Below, piece by piece: positions 10,695-19,588 of a DNA stretch of 38,832 nt. This DNA is from an uncultured Bacteroidota bacterium (GTDB lineage: Bacteria; Bacteroidota; Bacteroidia; B-17B0; Aurantibacillaceae): NCBI GenBank assembly GCA_903928655.1, contig CAIYSA010000279.1, positions 1 through 38,832 on the forward strand, in the 5' to 3' direction. The position numbers and the translations under genes are program-made. Below the pieces are notes generated by a model that searched no databases, was not told the DNA's origin, and saw only the letters and a list, made by a program, of their open reading frames with translations. How positions within the stretch are numbered: position 1 is the stretch's first letter; every line of letters starts with the position of its first letter.

Positions 10695-10850
10695 TTAGGC
10701 AGGTCTCCTGACTTATTCCTTTATTTTTGAACCTTCTCGTTAAACAGATTAACAATGGTATTTTCAAAAATGTTACAGAACATACAGTTGCGCGACAGTT
10801 GTAGATTTTAACTACATTCCCTTTTAATTTTAGTGTTAACCAAAAACCAA
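10695..10850 (-). promoter_or_regulatory. Cobalamin (AdoCbl-class) riboswitch
   Basis: Minus strand reads ...GGTTTTTGGTTAACACTAAAATTAAAAGGGAATGTAGTTAAAATCTACAACTGTCGCGCAACTGTATGTTCTG...GAGAAGGTTCAAAAATAAAGGAATAAGTCAGGAGACCTGCC: AAGGGAATG, CWACWGTCGCGCAACTGTA (B12-box region) and AGTCAGGAGACCTGCC are hallmarks. Confidence 0.95.
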
Positions 10851-10858
10851 TAGCATGC

Positions 10859-10866
10859 CAAATTTA
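10859..10866 (-). promoter_or_regulatory. Putative Bacteroidota -7 promoter box (TAAATTTG, consensus TAnnTTTG) preceding the riboswitch
   Basis: Exact match to TAnnTTTG on the minus strand, a few nt before the expected 5' end of the riboswitch; -33 element is weak (T-rich tract only). Confidence 0.55.
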
Positions 10867-10911
10867 AGCATTATAAGTTAAATCTCATAAAAAACACACA
10901 CTTAAAAAATC

Positions 10912-13284
10912 TTAAAATGTTAATCTATATTGTGGAATTACAAAAAACTTTAACTGATAATCAGTTTTAATTTTTTGAGTGTTCATATCGTATTGTTGTT
11001 GAAATATATTATTGTGTTTAGTTACATTTTGTATGTCGACACTTATTTCATGAGTAAATCGTTTTGTATTTATTTTATAAGAAGGCTTCACATCTAACCT
11101 AACATAAGGATCATATTGTGGCTGATAAGCAAGTAAGTCATTTCTAATTTCATTATTTGCTATTATTGATGAAGTTAAATCTATGGGAACATAACGCTTT
11201 CCCCCTGCATAAGTAAATTTAACATCCAACGCAAAAATATGTTTTTCTTTTATTTTAAATTCTTTTCCTGCCAAAGCATTAAAAACATAATTACCATTAA
11301 AGGCAGTATTTCTTATAATGCCATCACTTGCTTTGTATTTACTTTCAAATAGTGAGGCAGTAACTAAAAAATAATACCCTTTACTATAAAATTTTTCGAG
11401 CGTTACTTCAAAGCCATAATTTTCGCCAGTACCATTGCTTTCCAAACTATCTAAATTAGGACTATTGAAATCAGCACCTAAGTTTGCCGCACTAAAATAA
11501 TCGCTTCTTGATTTAACTGGTATTTTATATAAATATTGATAATATAATTCAGTTTTAATTCGCACACTATTGAAAAGGTTTACATCATATGCTATAACCG
11601 CATGGACAGCTTTTGTAAAATCCAAATTCCTGTTTGTTTCTTTTACTGCGCCATTTCCTAAATTGGCAGTTGCAAAATAAATGTAAAGTGGTTGAACTTG
11701 GCTATGCAAGCCTGCTCCAAAACTAACAGATTGTTTTTTATTTATTTCATATTTTAATCCTAATCTTGGTTCTGGTGATTTAGATTTATTGAGCAATAAG
11801 TATTGGTATGTAAAACCTGTGTTGAGCGAAAGCTTTTCACTAAAATGATGTTTCCATTGAATAAATCCTCGTGACAAAGATGTTTGTCCTTTATAATTTC
11901 TTAATGTTACAAAGCCTGTTCCATTTACGTCTGTGCTATCAACATAGGATGTGTTGTATATATCAATATATACGCCTGCATTTATAAAGTTTCGCGAATT
12001 TATTTTTTTGTTATAAGTTGTATTAGCTGTGTAGCGAGTTGTATATGATTCGTTTCTGTATTCTGGTCTAATGTTTTGTTGGCTGGCGCTTGTATCAACT
12101 CTATCTGAAGTGATATAATTAGATTGACCCGTAATGCCAATATTTGTTTTTAAATACGAAGAACTATTAATTAAATAAGTGTGTGAAATTCCACCGGCTC
12201 CAACATTTGATTTAAAGGAAGTGTTTCGGCCGCTGTAACCATATAAATTATTGTCTTTAGATTGTTGACTTTGTAATAATTCCGCTTTGCTTAATCCTCC
12301 AATTCCCCAAACTGAAAATTTGCCAGCTTTTTTTGTTGGCATATCAATTTTAAATGTAACATCTTGATATTGCGGAACCGCGCTTCCTGTTCCAAAATCT
12401 AAGCCAAGGTATTTAAAAACGGATAGAGTTGAGTAACGGTAATTAACCATGTAAGAAGCGTTTTTTTTCTTTTTACTAAATGGGCCTTCGGCGCCAACTT
12501 CAAAACCATTAAACCCAACCATTCCTAAAAACTCGCGTTTTTCATTATTACCAGTTCTCATTTTTAAATCAAAAACTCCTGCAGTTGCATTTCCATAATC
12601 TGCCGGAAAAGCACCAGTCATAAAATCCGAATTGTCTAATGTATTATTATTTAAAATAGAAATTGGTCCGCCCGATGAGCCCATAGAGCCAAAGTGATTA
12701 GGATTCGGAATATCTAAACCATTAAGTCGCCACAAAACACCAAGTGGAGAATTTCCTCTTACAATAATATCATTTCTACTATCATTTGCTCCACTTACAC
12801 CTGCAAAATTTGCTGCCATCCGTGCTGGGTCGCCTCTGCTTCCCGCATATCTGTTAGCTTCTTCGGTGCTAAAAACACGAGAACTTACAGTTGCCATTTT
12901 GTTATTTGTTTTTGTTTTATCAATTTCAGCTGTTATCACTATTTCTTCGCCCTGCAATATACTTTCTTCTAATTCAATATTTAATACCATTTCTTTACCA
13001 CTTGTTAGTACAACGGTTTGTGCCTTTTCTTTATAACTTACAAACGATACTTTAATTTGTTTTCTTCCTAAAGGAACGTTATCAATTCTAAATTTTCCAA
13101 GTTCATTGGTTGAGGTTACCAAAAGTGGATCTGAATTTAAAATGCAAATGATTGCTCCCGGCAATAGACTCTGCGTTTGTTTATCCACAACAGTTCCTCG
13201 AATGGTTTGTGTTAATTCTTGCGCATAGTTTTGCATATGCGAAATGAAAATTAGGAATAAAAGAATGTGTTTCATTTTAGGCAT
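10912..13284 (-). CDS. TonB-dependent receptor with N-terminal CarboxypepD_reg-like domain
   Basis: Signal peptide; TIRGTVVDKQTQSLLPGAIICI...LGKFRIDNVPLGRKQI; plug-like RGDPARMAANFAGVSGANDSRNDIIVRGNSPLGVLWRLNGLDIPNPNHF; C-terminal strand ends in F (FFVIPQYRLTF). Confidence 0.9.
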   Translation of the reverse strand: MPKMKHILLFLIFISHMQNYAQELTQTIRGTVVDKQTQSLLPGAIICILNSDPLLVTSTNELGKFRIDNVPLGRKQIKVSFVSYKEKAQTVVLTSGKEMVLNIELEESILQGEEIVITAEIDKTKTNNKMATVSSRVFSTEEANRYAGSRGDPARMAANFAGVSGANDSRNDIIVRGNSPLGVLWRLNGLDIPNPNHFGSMGSSGGPISILNNNTLDNSDFMTGAFPADYGNATAGVFDLKMRTGNNEKREFLGMVGFNGFEVGAEGPFSKKKKNASYMVNYRYSTLSVFKYLGLDFGTGSAVPQYQDVTFKIDMPTKKAGKFSVWGIGGLSKAELLQSQQSKDNNLYGYSGRNTSFKSNVGAGGISHTYLINSSSYLKTNIGITGQSNYITSDRVDTSASQQNIRPEYRNESYTTRYTANTTYNKKINSRNFINAGVYIDIYNTSYVDSTDVNGTGFVTLRNYKGQTSLSRGFIQWKHHFSEKLSLNTGFTYQYLLLNKSKSPEPRLGLKYEINKKQSVSFGAGLHSQVQPLYIYFATANLGNGAVKETNRNLDFTKAVHAVIAYDVNLFNSVRIKTELYYQYLYKIPVKSRSDYFSAANLGADFNSPNLDSLESNGTGENYGFEVTLEKFYSKGYYFLVTASLFESKYKASDGIIRNTAFNGNYVFNALAGKEFKIKEKHIFALDVKFTYAGGKRYVPIDLTSSIIANNEIRNDLLAYQPQYDPYVRLDVKPSYKINTKRFTHEISVDIQNVTKHNNIFQQQYDMNTQKIKTDYQLKFFVIPQYRLTF

Positions 13285-13882
13285 ACTGTAATTTCAAGTC
13301 GTTTATTTTTTTTAATTTTTCTTCACACACCTCACTTTGAGATTTTCTAATACTAAAACTGATTTCACAATCTGTATCAAATTGTTGTTGTTGTATTTGA
13401 CAATCCAATTGTTTTAATAATTTCATCACATCATTCAATTGTATATAAGGAAATTTAATTTCGTATTTAAACAGAATTTGTTTTTCAATTATCGATGCAC
13501 TTTTTATAACGTCAGATGCTGAGGTTTTATATGCATTTATTAAACCACTCACACCTAACAAAGTGCCTCCAAAATAACGAACAACTACAATTAATACATT
13601 AGTTAAATCATGAGATTGTATTTGTCCTAATATTGGTTTGCCTGCTGTATAAGAAGGTTCTCCGTCGTCATTCGCTCGCACGTTTTGTTTATCTGCCCCT
13701 AAAATATAAGCATAACAATGATGGTTTGCTGTTGGATGTTCTTTCTTTAAAACCAATAGGGTTTCTTTTACTTGCTTCTCAGTTTCTAAAGGATACGCAT
13801 ACGCAATAAATTTGCTTCCTTTATCTTTAAAGATAATTTGTGAAGCAGATTCAATAGTAAAATATGTATCGCTAAATAACAG
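13277..13882 (-). CDS. YigZ/IMPACT family (UPF0029) protein, probable CTG start
   Basis: ORF track begins at a TTG at 13756, but in-frame upstream translation gives the family N-terminus LLFSDTYFTIESASQIIFKDKGSKFIAYAYPLETEKQVKET joined to LVLKKEHPTANHHCYAYILG; the start is inferred as CTG at 13882. Confidence 0.8.
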   Translation of the reverse strand: MLFSDTYFTIESASQIIFKDKGSKFIAYAYPLETEKQVKETLLVLKKEHPTANHHCYAYILGADKQNVRANDDGEPSYTAGKPILGQIQSHDLTNVLIVVVRYFGGTLLGVSGLINAYKTSASDVIKSASIIEKQILFKYEIKFPYIQLNDVMKLLKQLDCQIQQQQFDTDCEISFSIRKSQSEVCEEKLKKINDLKLQYA

Positions 13883-13926
13883 GGATTTGGTATTTTGAAA
13901 ATTATTTTCTGTGATTTAGCAATTTG

Positions 13927-14394
13927 CTATTGTGGCAAATGTTTATTTATTAAACATGGAAAACGATATGCACATGCTGGATATATTAAGTTATTTACAA
14001 TAGTATTTTTTTTAGCTACTATAATAATTAAATCTGCTTTTGCCCATTCAGCTGCTATACAATCCATTTTAATATTACTTTCGGTTTCTCCGTTTGGAAT
14101 TTGTTTATAGTATTTCCAAGGTTCAAAAAAGTTATATTTTCCCTGAGGAAGCTTTGTTTTTAAGCAACCATTTTTATCAGTAGTTATCGTATCAACTTTG
14201 TTGTTTTCCGAAACATAAATTAATTTTTTGTTAGCATATGGTGTTGCAATTTTTAATTTCGCTTCCATTTCGTGGGTTGGACGAGCGCCACCGCAATACG
14301 GGATAAATTGTTCTATTTTTAAACACACTTTTTTTGTTTGAGAAAATCCTGTTGTAAAAGATAGGATTGCTAGTATTAAGATTGTTTTTTTCAT
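13927..14394 (-). CDS. Secreted hypothetical protein
   Basis: Signal peptide MKKTILILAILSFTTGFSQ; CGGARPTHEME motif followed by a likely Ig-like/CarboxypepD_reg-like segment (VDTITTDKNGCLKTKLPQGKY). Confidence 0.65.
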   Translation of the reverse strand: MKKTILILAILSFTTGFSQTKKVCLKIEQFIPYCGGARPTHEMEAKLKIATPYANKKLIYVSENNKVDTITTDKNGCLKTKLPQGKYNFFEPWKYYKQIPNGETESNIKMDCIAAEWAKADLIIIVAKKNTIVNNLIYPACAYRFPCLINKHLPQ

Positions 14395-14402
14395 AATTTT
14401 TT

Positions 14403-15086
14403 TTAAGGAGTTGATAAAGATACTGGTAAAATTTTTCCGTTATAATAGTGATGACCTTTTGTTGTAAAATCAAATATATATTCAGCCATTTGAAATGGTT
14501 TAATGGGAGCCTCATAGCCAGGAAATGCTTCAGCTAGCATTTCTGTTTGAACGGCGCCTAGTGCTAAGCAGTTAACCGTTATGTTTTTTTCTTTAAATTC
14601 TTCTGCCATACATTCTGTTAAACCAACAACTGCAGACTTAGAGGAACTATACGAAGAAAGTCCTGAAAATTTTACACTACCTTGAAAGCCACCAATACTA
14701 CTGATGTTAACAATGTGCGCTTTTGATTTTTTTCCTAAAACACTAAGTAGTTGTTGTGATAAATAAAAAGGCGCAAATACATTTACCTGATATGTTTTTT
14801 CTAAATCAGAATATAGTATATCCTCGAAAGGTTTGTTTACCAAGGTCCCCGCATTGTTAATTAAAAAATCAATAGTTTGGCGTTTTTCTTTAATGGCAAA
14901 AACAGCTTTATCAATGCTGATTTTAGAACTTAAATCGGTTGCAATGATTTGTAAATTTGAATTAGATAATGCTTCAAGTGTTTCTGTATGTCTTGTTAAA
15001 GCAATTACTTGATAATTGGCATTTAAAAATAATTTAGTGAGTTCAAAGCCTATGCCTCTGCTTGCTCCAGTTATAATAACGGTCAT
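14403..15086 (-). CDS. SDR family NAD(P)-dependent oxidoreductase
   Basis: TGASRGIGFELTKLF, NNAGTLVNKPF, SYSSSKSAVVG (YxxxK replaced in phase as Y-SSS-K), Rossmann SDR layout. Confidence 0.92.
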   Translation of the reverse strand: MTVIITGASRGIGFELTKLFLNANYQVIALTRHTETLEALSNSNLQIIATDLSSKISIDKAVFAIKEKRQTIDFLINNAGTLVNKPFEDILYSDLEKTYQVNVFAPFYLSQQLLSVLGKKSKAHIVNISSIGGFQGSVKFSGLSSYSSSKSAVVGLTECMAEEFKEKNITVNCLALGAVQTEMLAEAFPGYEAPIKPFQMAEYIFDFTTKGHHYYNGKILPVSLSTP

Positions 15087-15099
15087 GTGCTTTGCTTTT

Positions 15100-16251
15100 T
15101 TAATAATTTATTACTTGTTCCATAATTTCTTTTGGAACTGGTCTTTCCTCGTATTGTTGTGTTCTTAATTGTGGTTCAAAACCCGCTTCAGTTATTGCAT
15201 CCTGAATTGTTTTGTAAGTAAAGCGATGTGGCGCACCAGCAACACTAACAACATTCTCTTCAATCATTATACTACCGAAATCATTGGCGCCAGCATGTAA
15301 ACAGATTTGTGCGGTTTGTTTTCCTACCGTTAACCAAGAGGCTTGAATATTTTCAATGTTAGGTAACATAATTCTACTTAGGGCTAACATGCGGATGTAT
15401 TCATCATCACTCACATTATTTGTAATTCCTTTTACACGTTTTAATAAAGTGCCATCATCCTGAAAAGGCCAAGGAATAAATGCTAAAAATCCTTTCGCAT
15501 CTTTTGGTTTTTCTTCTTGCACATCACGTATCCAAACTAAATGTTCAAAGCGTTCGTAAATTGTTTCTACATGACCAAACATCATTGTAGCCGATGTGGT
15601 TATATTTAATTGGTGACATGCACGCATTACATCTAACCATTCTCTACCAGTACATTTCCCTTTCGAAATTAATCGGCGAACGCGGTCGTTTAATATTTCT
15701 GCGCCAGCTCCAGGTAAGCTATCCATACCGGCAGCCATTAATGCTTTTAAAACTTCGGTGTGTGTTGATTTTTCTAACTTTGTGATATGTGCAATTTCTG
15801 GGGGCCCAAGTGCATGTAATTTTAAACATGGAAAAAGCGTTTTTAATTCTTTAAATAAATTGACGTAATACCTTAAACCTAAATCGGGATGATGGCCACC
15901 TTGCAACAATAGTTGTTCACCACCTAACTGAAATGTTTCTTCAATTTTTTTCTTATAAGTTTCTATAGAAGTTACATAAGATTCCGGATGGCCAGGAATT
16001 CTGTAAAAATTACAAAATTTGCAGTTTGCAATACACACGTTTGTTGTATTTACATTTCGGTCAATAATCCAGGTTACTTTTTGGGAATTATTTTTTTTAA
16101 TATTTCTAATTTCGTTAGCAACAAACATCAAGTTTGAGGTAGGTGCATTTTCGTATAAAAAAACGCCTTCTTCAATCGATAAAAACTCAAGATTAAGCGC
16201 ACGATTTAATAATGATTCAACGGTCATTTTGTATTCTTTAATATCTATCAA
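15100..16251 (-). CDS. mqnC: Cyclic dehypoxanthinyl futalosine synthase (radical SAM, menaquinone futalosine pathway)
   Basis: Radical SAM CIANCKFCNFYR; GGEQLLLQGGHHPDLGLRYYVNLF; LPGAGAEILNDRVRR; ASWLTVGKQTAQICLHAGANDFGS. The true start may be the internal ATG giving MTVESLLNRAL. Confidence 0.92.
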   Translation of the reverse strand: MIDIKEYKMTVESLLNRALNLEFLSIEEGVFLYENAPTSNLMFVANEIRNIKKNNSQKVTWIIDRNVNTTNVCIANCKFCNFYRIPGHPESYVTSIETYKKKIEETFQLGGEQLLLQGGHHPDLGLRYYVNLFKELKTLFPCLKLHALGPPEIAHITKLEKSTHTEVLKALMAAGMDSLPGAGAEILNDRVRRLISKGKCTGREWLDVMRACHQLNITTSATMMFGHVETIYERFEHLVWIRDVQEEKPKDAKGFLAFIPWPFQDDGTLLKRVKGITNNVSDDEYIRMLALSRIMLPNIENIQASWLTVGKQTAQICLHAGANDFGSIMIEENVVSVAGAPHRFTYKTIQDAITEAGFEPQLRTQQYEERPVPKEIMEQVINY

Positions 16252-16374
16252 AAATAAGCAATTTATAAGAAAAGGACTTAATATTTTATCATTTTAACTA
16301 TAACTGAAAAAAATGGTTGTAACAACTATTACTCAGTATTGTTTATTAAATCCTTTTGCGCAACCAGAAACATA

Positions 16375-16467
16375 CATGAGTTAGGAGTTAGTCCCGAAAA
16401 AGGAAAGCATGTGCTTACAATTACAGATTATTTTGGGAAACAAAGAATATTCATTTCGAGGCGATGA
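16375..16467 (+). pseudogene. C-terminal remnant resembling penicillin-binding protein 1C (pbpC) C-terminal domain
   Basis: Plus-strand frame reads HELGVSPEKGKHVLTITDYFGKQRIFISRR*, resembling the PGKHTLTLVDENGN end of PBP1C; no ATG-initiated full-length ORF upstream. Confidence 0.45.
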
Positions 16468-16484
16468 GTGAAAAAAAGTATGGT

Positions 16485-17210
16485 TTAAAAATTAGAACCA
16501 GTTCCATATTGAATTCCAAATGCATTTATTCCAATTGAATAATTGACACCAAAATACATGACAAAATTTTCCCCCCTACAAATTTTAAATCGTGAAGCAA
16601 TAACTGGCGCAAAACGAAGATTATTATTCCTATCAACTAGTACACTAGCGAGTGGACCTATTTCAAAATCTATTTTAGATTTTTTATCTAAATTAAACTC
16701 TATTAATCTAAAAATTATTCCAGTTCCAAAAGTAGGCGAAGCTCTTTCGTTTATTATTTGACCACCGATAATGTATTGCTTGCTTTCTGTTGCAATATTT
16801 AAAAATATCGGAACTCTTAATGTTTTTTTTGGCCGAAATTCTACTAAAAATAAAATGGCAGTTGTTGGTATTACAATAGCGGCTTGTTGACGAATATTTA
16901 TTTGTCTACTGCTAGAAATAAATAATAAATTTTGTCCAAAACTAATTTCAAGTTTGTCGCCCTTTCTTGTTGAGTCTTCAAAATGCTTTCCAAACCTGAT
17001 ATAAAATGGCTGTTTTGTTTTTACACTATCACTATTTTGCGCTATAATTTTACTTTCAGCAAATGCTAAAAATAATAGAATTATAACTTTTACCAAAACA
17101 ATTTTATGTATAATCAATTCTTTTAAACCCCTTTTTACTCCATTGAGGTAATGCTTTAATTTATTTTTTACAAAGCTAATTTTAATAATTAATGCACGAA
17201 AACCTGTCAC
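16485..17210 (-). CDS. Hypothetical outer-membrane beta-barrel-like protein (start uncertain)
   Basis: Hydrophobic leader (KIVLVKVIILLFLAFAESKIIAQ) followed by alternating beta-type sequence. Confidence 0.5.
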   Translation of the reverse strand: MTGFRALIIKISFVKNKLKHYLNGVKRGLKELIIHKIVLVKVIILLFLAFAESKIIAQNSDSVKTKQPFYIRFGKHFEDSTRKGDKLEISFGQNLLFISSSRQINIRQQAAIVIPTTAILFLVEFRPKKTLRVPIFLNIATESKQYIIGGQIINERASPTFGTGIIFRLIEFNLDKKSKIDFEIGPLASVLVDRNNNLRFAPVIASRFKICRGENFVMYFGVNYSIGINAFGIQYGTGSNF

Positions 17211-17251
17211 ACTTTAACATTCATTAAAACCTGTCAGGATTAAAATTCAAA

Positions 17252-18883
17252 CTAATCAGCTTGTAAAAAAGGATATGTATAATCCAATGCTGGGATTAAT
17301 GTTTCTTTAATTGTACGAGGAGAAACCCAACGCAATAAGTTAATTTTTGCACCAGCCTTATCGTTTGTTCCACTTCCACGTGCACCACCAAATGGTTGTT
17401 GCCCAACTACAGCGCCAGTACATTTATCATTAATGTAAAAATTACCAGCTGCGTTATTTAATTTTTTAGTTGCAAATTCAATCGCATAACGGTCTTGTGC
17501 TATGATGGCTCCAGTTAAAGCGTAAATAGAAGTTGTATCAACTAATTCTAAAGTTTCTTCGAATTTATTTTCGTCGTAAACAAAAAGAGTTAATACTGGT
17601 CCAAACAACTCTTCACACATGGTGATGTATTTAGGATCTTTAGCAACAATTATGGTTGGCTCAATAAAATATCCTTTTGATTTATCGTAATTACCACCAG
17701 CAATTATTTCTACGCTACTATCTTTTTTAGCAGCATCAATGTATTTCGCTAATTTGTCAAAACTTTTTTCATCAATAACGGCGTTAATAAAGTTAGTGAA
17801 ATCTTCAGTAGGACCCATTTTCATTGATTTTAAATCAGCTAAAACATAAGATTTTACTTCAGCCCATAAATTAGAAGGAACATACACGCGTGAAGCTGCT
17901 GAACATTTTTGTCCTTGGTATTCAAAAGCACCACGTGAAATAGCCGTGGATAATGTTTTAGTATCAGCAGATTTGTGTGCCATAATAAAATCTTTTCCGC
18001 CGGTTTCACCTACAATACGTGGGTAAGATTTATATTTATGAATATTGTTTCCTATTGTTTGCCAAATATTTTGAAACACTTCCGTACTTCCTGTAAAATG
18101 AATACCTGCAAAATCTTTATGATTAAAAACAACTTCAGCAGCATCTGGACCGCTTGGGTAAATTAAATTAATAACGCCATCCGGAACGCCTGCTTTTTTA
18201 AATATTTCCATTAATACATTTGCGCTGTAAACTTGTGCATTACTTGGTTTCCAAACAACTACATTTCCCATCATAGCACAACTTGTAGGTAAATTTCCTG
18301 CAATTGCTGTAAAATTAAATGGAGTTAACGCGTAAATAAATCCTTCTAAGGGACGCCATTCGATACGATTCCATACACCAGGGCCAGAAACGGGTTGATC
18401 AGCATAAATTTCACTCATGTATTGCACATTGAAGCGCAAGAAATCAATGATTTCGCAAGCACTATCAATTTCTGCTTGATAAGCATTTTTACTTTGTCCA
18501 AGCATTGTTGCTGCATTTAATTTTGAACGGTAAGGTCCAGCAATTAATTCAGCTGCTTTTAAGAATATACTTGCGCGGTGTTCCCAACTTAAATTTGCCC
18601 ATTGCTCTTTTGCTGCTAATGCTGAGGAAATAGCTTGCTCAACATGAGTTTTATCGCTTTTATAAAAATGACCTAATGTGTGTTTGTGATCGTGAGGTGG
18701 TGCTAAACGAATTTTAGTTTCGCTTGTCACTTCTTTATTTCCAATATACATTGGGATGTCAATTTCCTTACTACGCAATTCTTTAAGCATTGCTTGTAAT
18801 TCTTTTCGCTCAGCACTTCCTGAAGCATAATTTTTTATTGGCTCATTAATAGCTGCTGGTACTTTATAAATTCCTTTTGGCAT
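17252..18883 (-). CDS. pruA: L-glutamate gamma-semialdehyde dehydrogenase (1-pyrroline-5-carboxylate dehydrogenase)
   Basis: 543 aa aldehyde dehydrogenase: ETGGKDFIMAH, EYQGQKCSAASRVY, QPFGGARGSGTNDKAG; N-terminal P5CDH region. Confidence 0.94.
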   Translation of the reverse strand: MPKGIYKVPAAINEPIKNYASGSAERKELQAMLKELRSKEIDIPMYIGNKEVTSETKIRLAPPHDHKHTLGHFYKSDKTHVEQAISSALAAKEQWANLSWEHRASIFLKAAELIAGPYRSKLNAATMLGQSKNAYQAEIDSACEIIDFLRFNVQYMSEIYADQPVSGPGVWNRIEWRPLEGFIYALTPFNFTAIAGNLPTSCAMMGNVVVWKPSNAQVYSANVLMEIFKKAGVPDGVINLIYPSGPDAAEVVFNHKDFAGIHFTGSTEVFQNIWQTIGNNIHKYKSYPRIVGETGGKDFIMAHKSADTKTLSTAISRGAFEYQGQKCSAASRVYVPSNLWAEVKSYVLADLKSMKMGPTEDFTNFINAVIDEKSFDKLAKYIDAAKKDSSVEIIAGGNYDKSKGYFIEPTIIVAKDPKYITMCEELFGPVLTLFVYDENKFEETLELVDTTSIYALTGAIIAQDRYAIEFATKKLNNAAGNFYINDKCTGAVVGQQPFGGARGSGTNDKAGAKINLLRWVSPRTIKETLIPALDYTYPFLQAD

Positions 18884-18968
18884 AATAGTGTTTTTTTAGA
18901 TGTACGAATTTAATCTTTTTGCATGAAATGTAGTAATATTTAAGCTTAATTGTGAATGATTAAATTCA

Positions 18969-19574
18969 TCAAATCATTGTTCTAAAAGTTAAATTAATAC
19001 GTGGATTTTTTATTTTTGTTGAAACGGGTAAGCGATGTGCCCAATAAGCTTGAGTTTCGGCTTTCATTACCAATAAGCTTCCGTTTTCAAGTTGAATAGA
19101 AATTGTCTCTTTAGTTTTTTTATGTTGGAATAAAAATCGTCGTTCGGCACCAAAACTTAATGAGGCAATTGTTGCGTTTTTTCCTAAACTGGTTTCATCG
19201 TCCGAATGGTAAGCCATTCCCTCGTTTCCGTTATGATAGAGGTTTAAAAGACAAGAATTAAAGCTTGTTTCAGTTAGTTTCTCAACACAGGCTTTTAATT
19301 CTAGCAATTCTTTTGTCCAGATTAGTGCTTGCTTTGTTGTATTAGAGTATGTGTAAGAGTAATTTGAATCACCATACCACGCTACTTTTCTGTTGGTTAT
19401 GATACGTTTCCCAAATAGGTTTGCCTCATCATTTCTCCATTCAATGGTGTTGTATAAAGTATTGAAATAGCTTTTAGTTACTGATGGATCTAAAATTTGA
19501 CCGTGATAATTTACAATACCATCACATGACAACAAGTTTGTATTTGGATTAATAAGACTACTAAATAAATCCAT
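18969..19574 (-). CDS. alkB: Alpha-ketoglutarate-dependent dioxygenase, AlkB family
   Basis: MAYHSDDETSLGKNATIASLSFGAERRF (HxD), YWAHRLPVS...PRINLTFR (H and RxNxTFR). Confidence 0.92.
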   Translation of the reverse strand: MDLFSSLINPNTNLLSCDGIVNYHGQILDPSVTKSYFNTLYNTIEWRNDEANLFGKRIITNRKVAWYGDSNYSYTYSNTTKQALIWTKELLELKACVEKLTETSFNSCLLNLYHNGNEGMAYHSDDETSLGKNATIASLSFGAERRFLFQHKKTKETISIQLENGSLLVMKAETQAYWAHRLPVSTKIKNPRINLTFRTMI

Positions 19575-19588
19575 GGTGATTTATTTTA

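Noticed and set aside
14231-14515. Minus-strand ORF of 94 aa
   Set aside because: Overlaps the 3' end of the SDR gene and the 5' part of the secreted hypothetical in another frame; no domain features.
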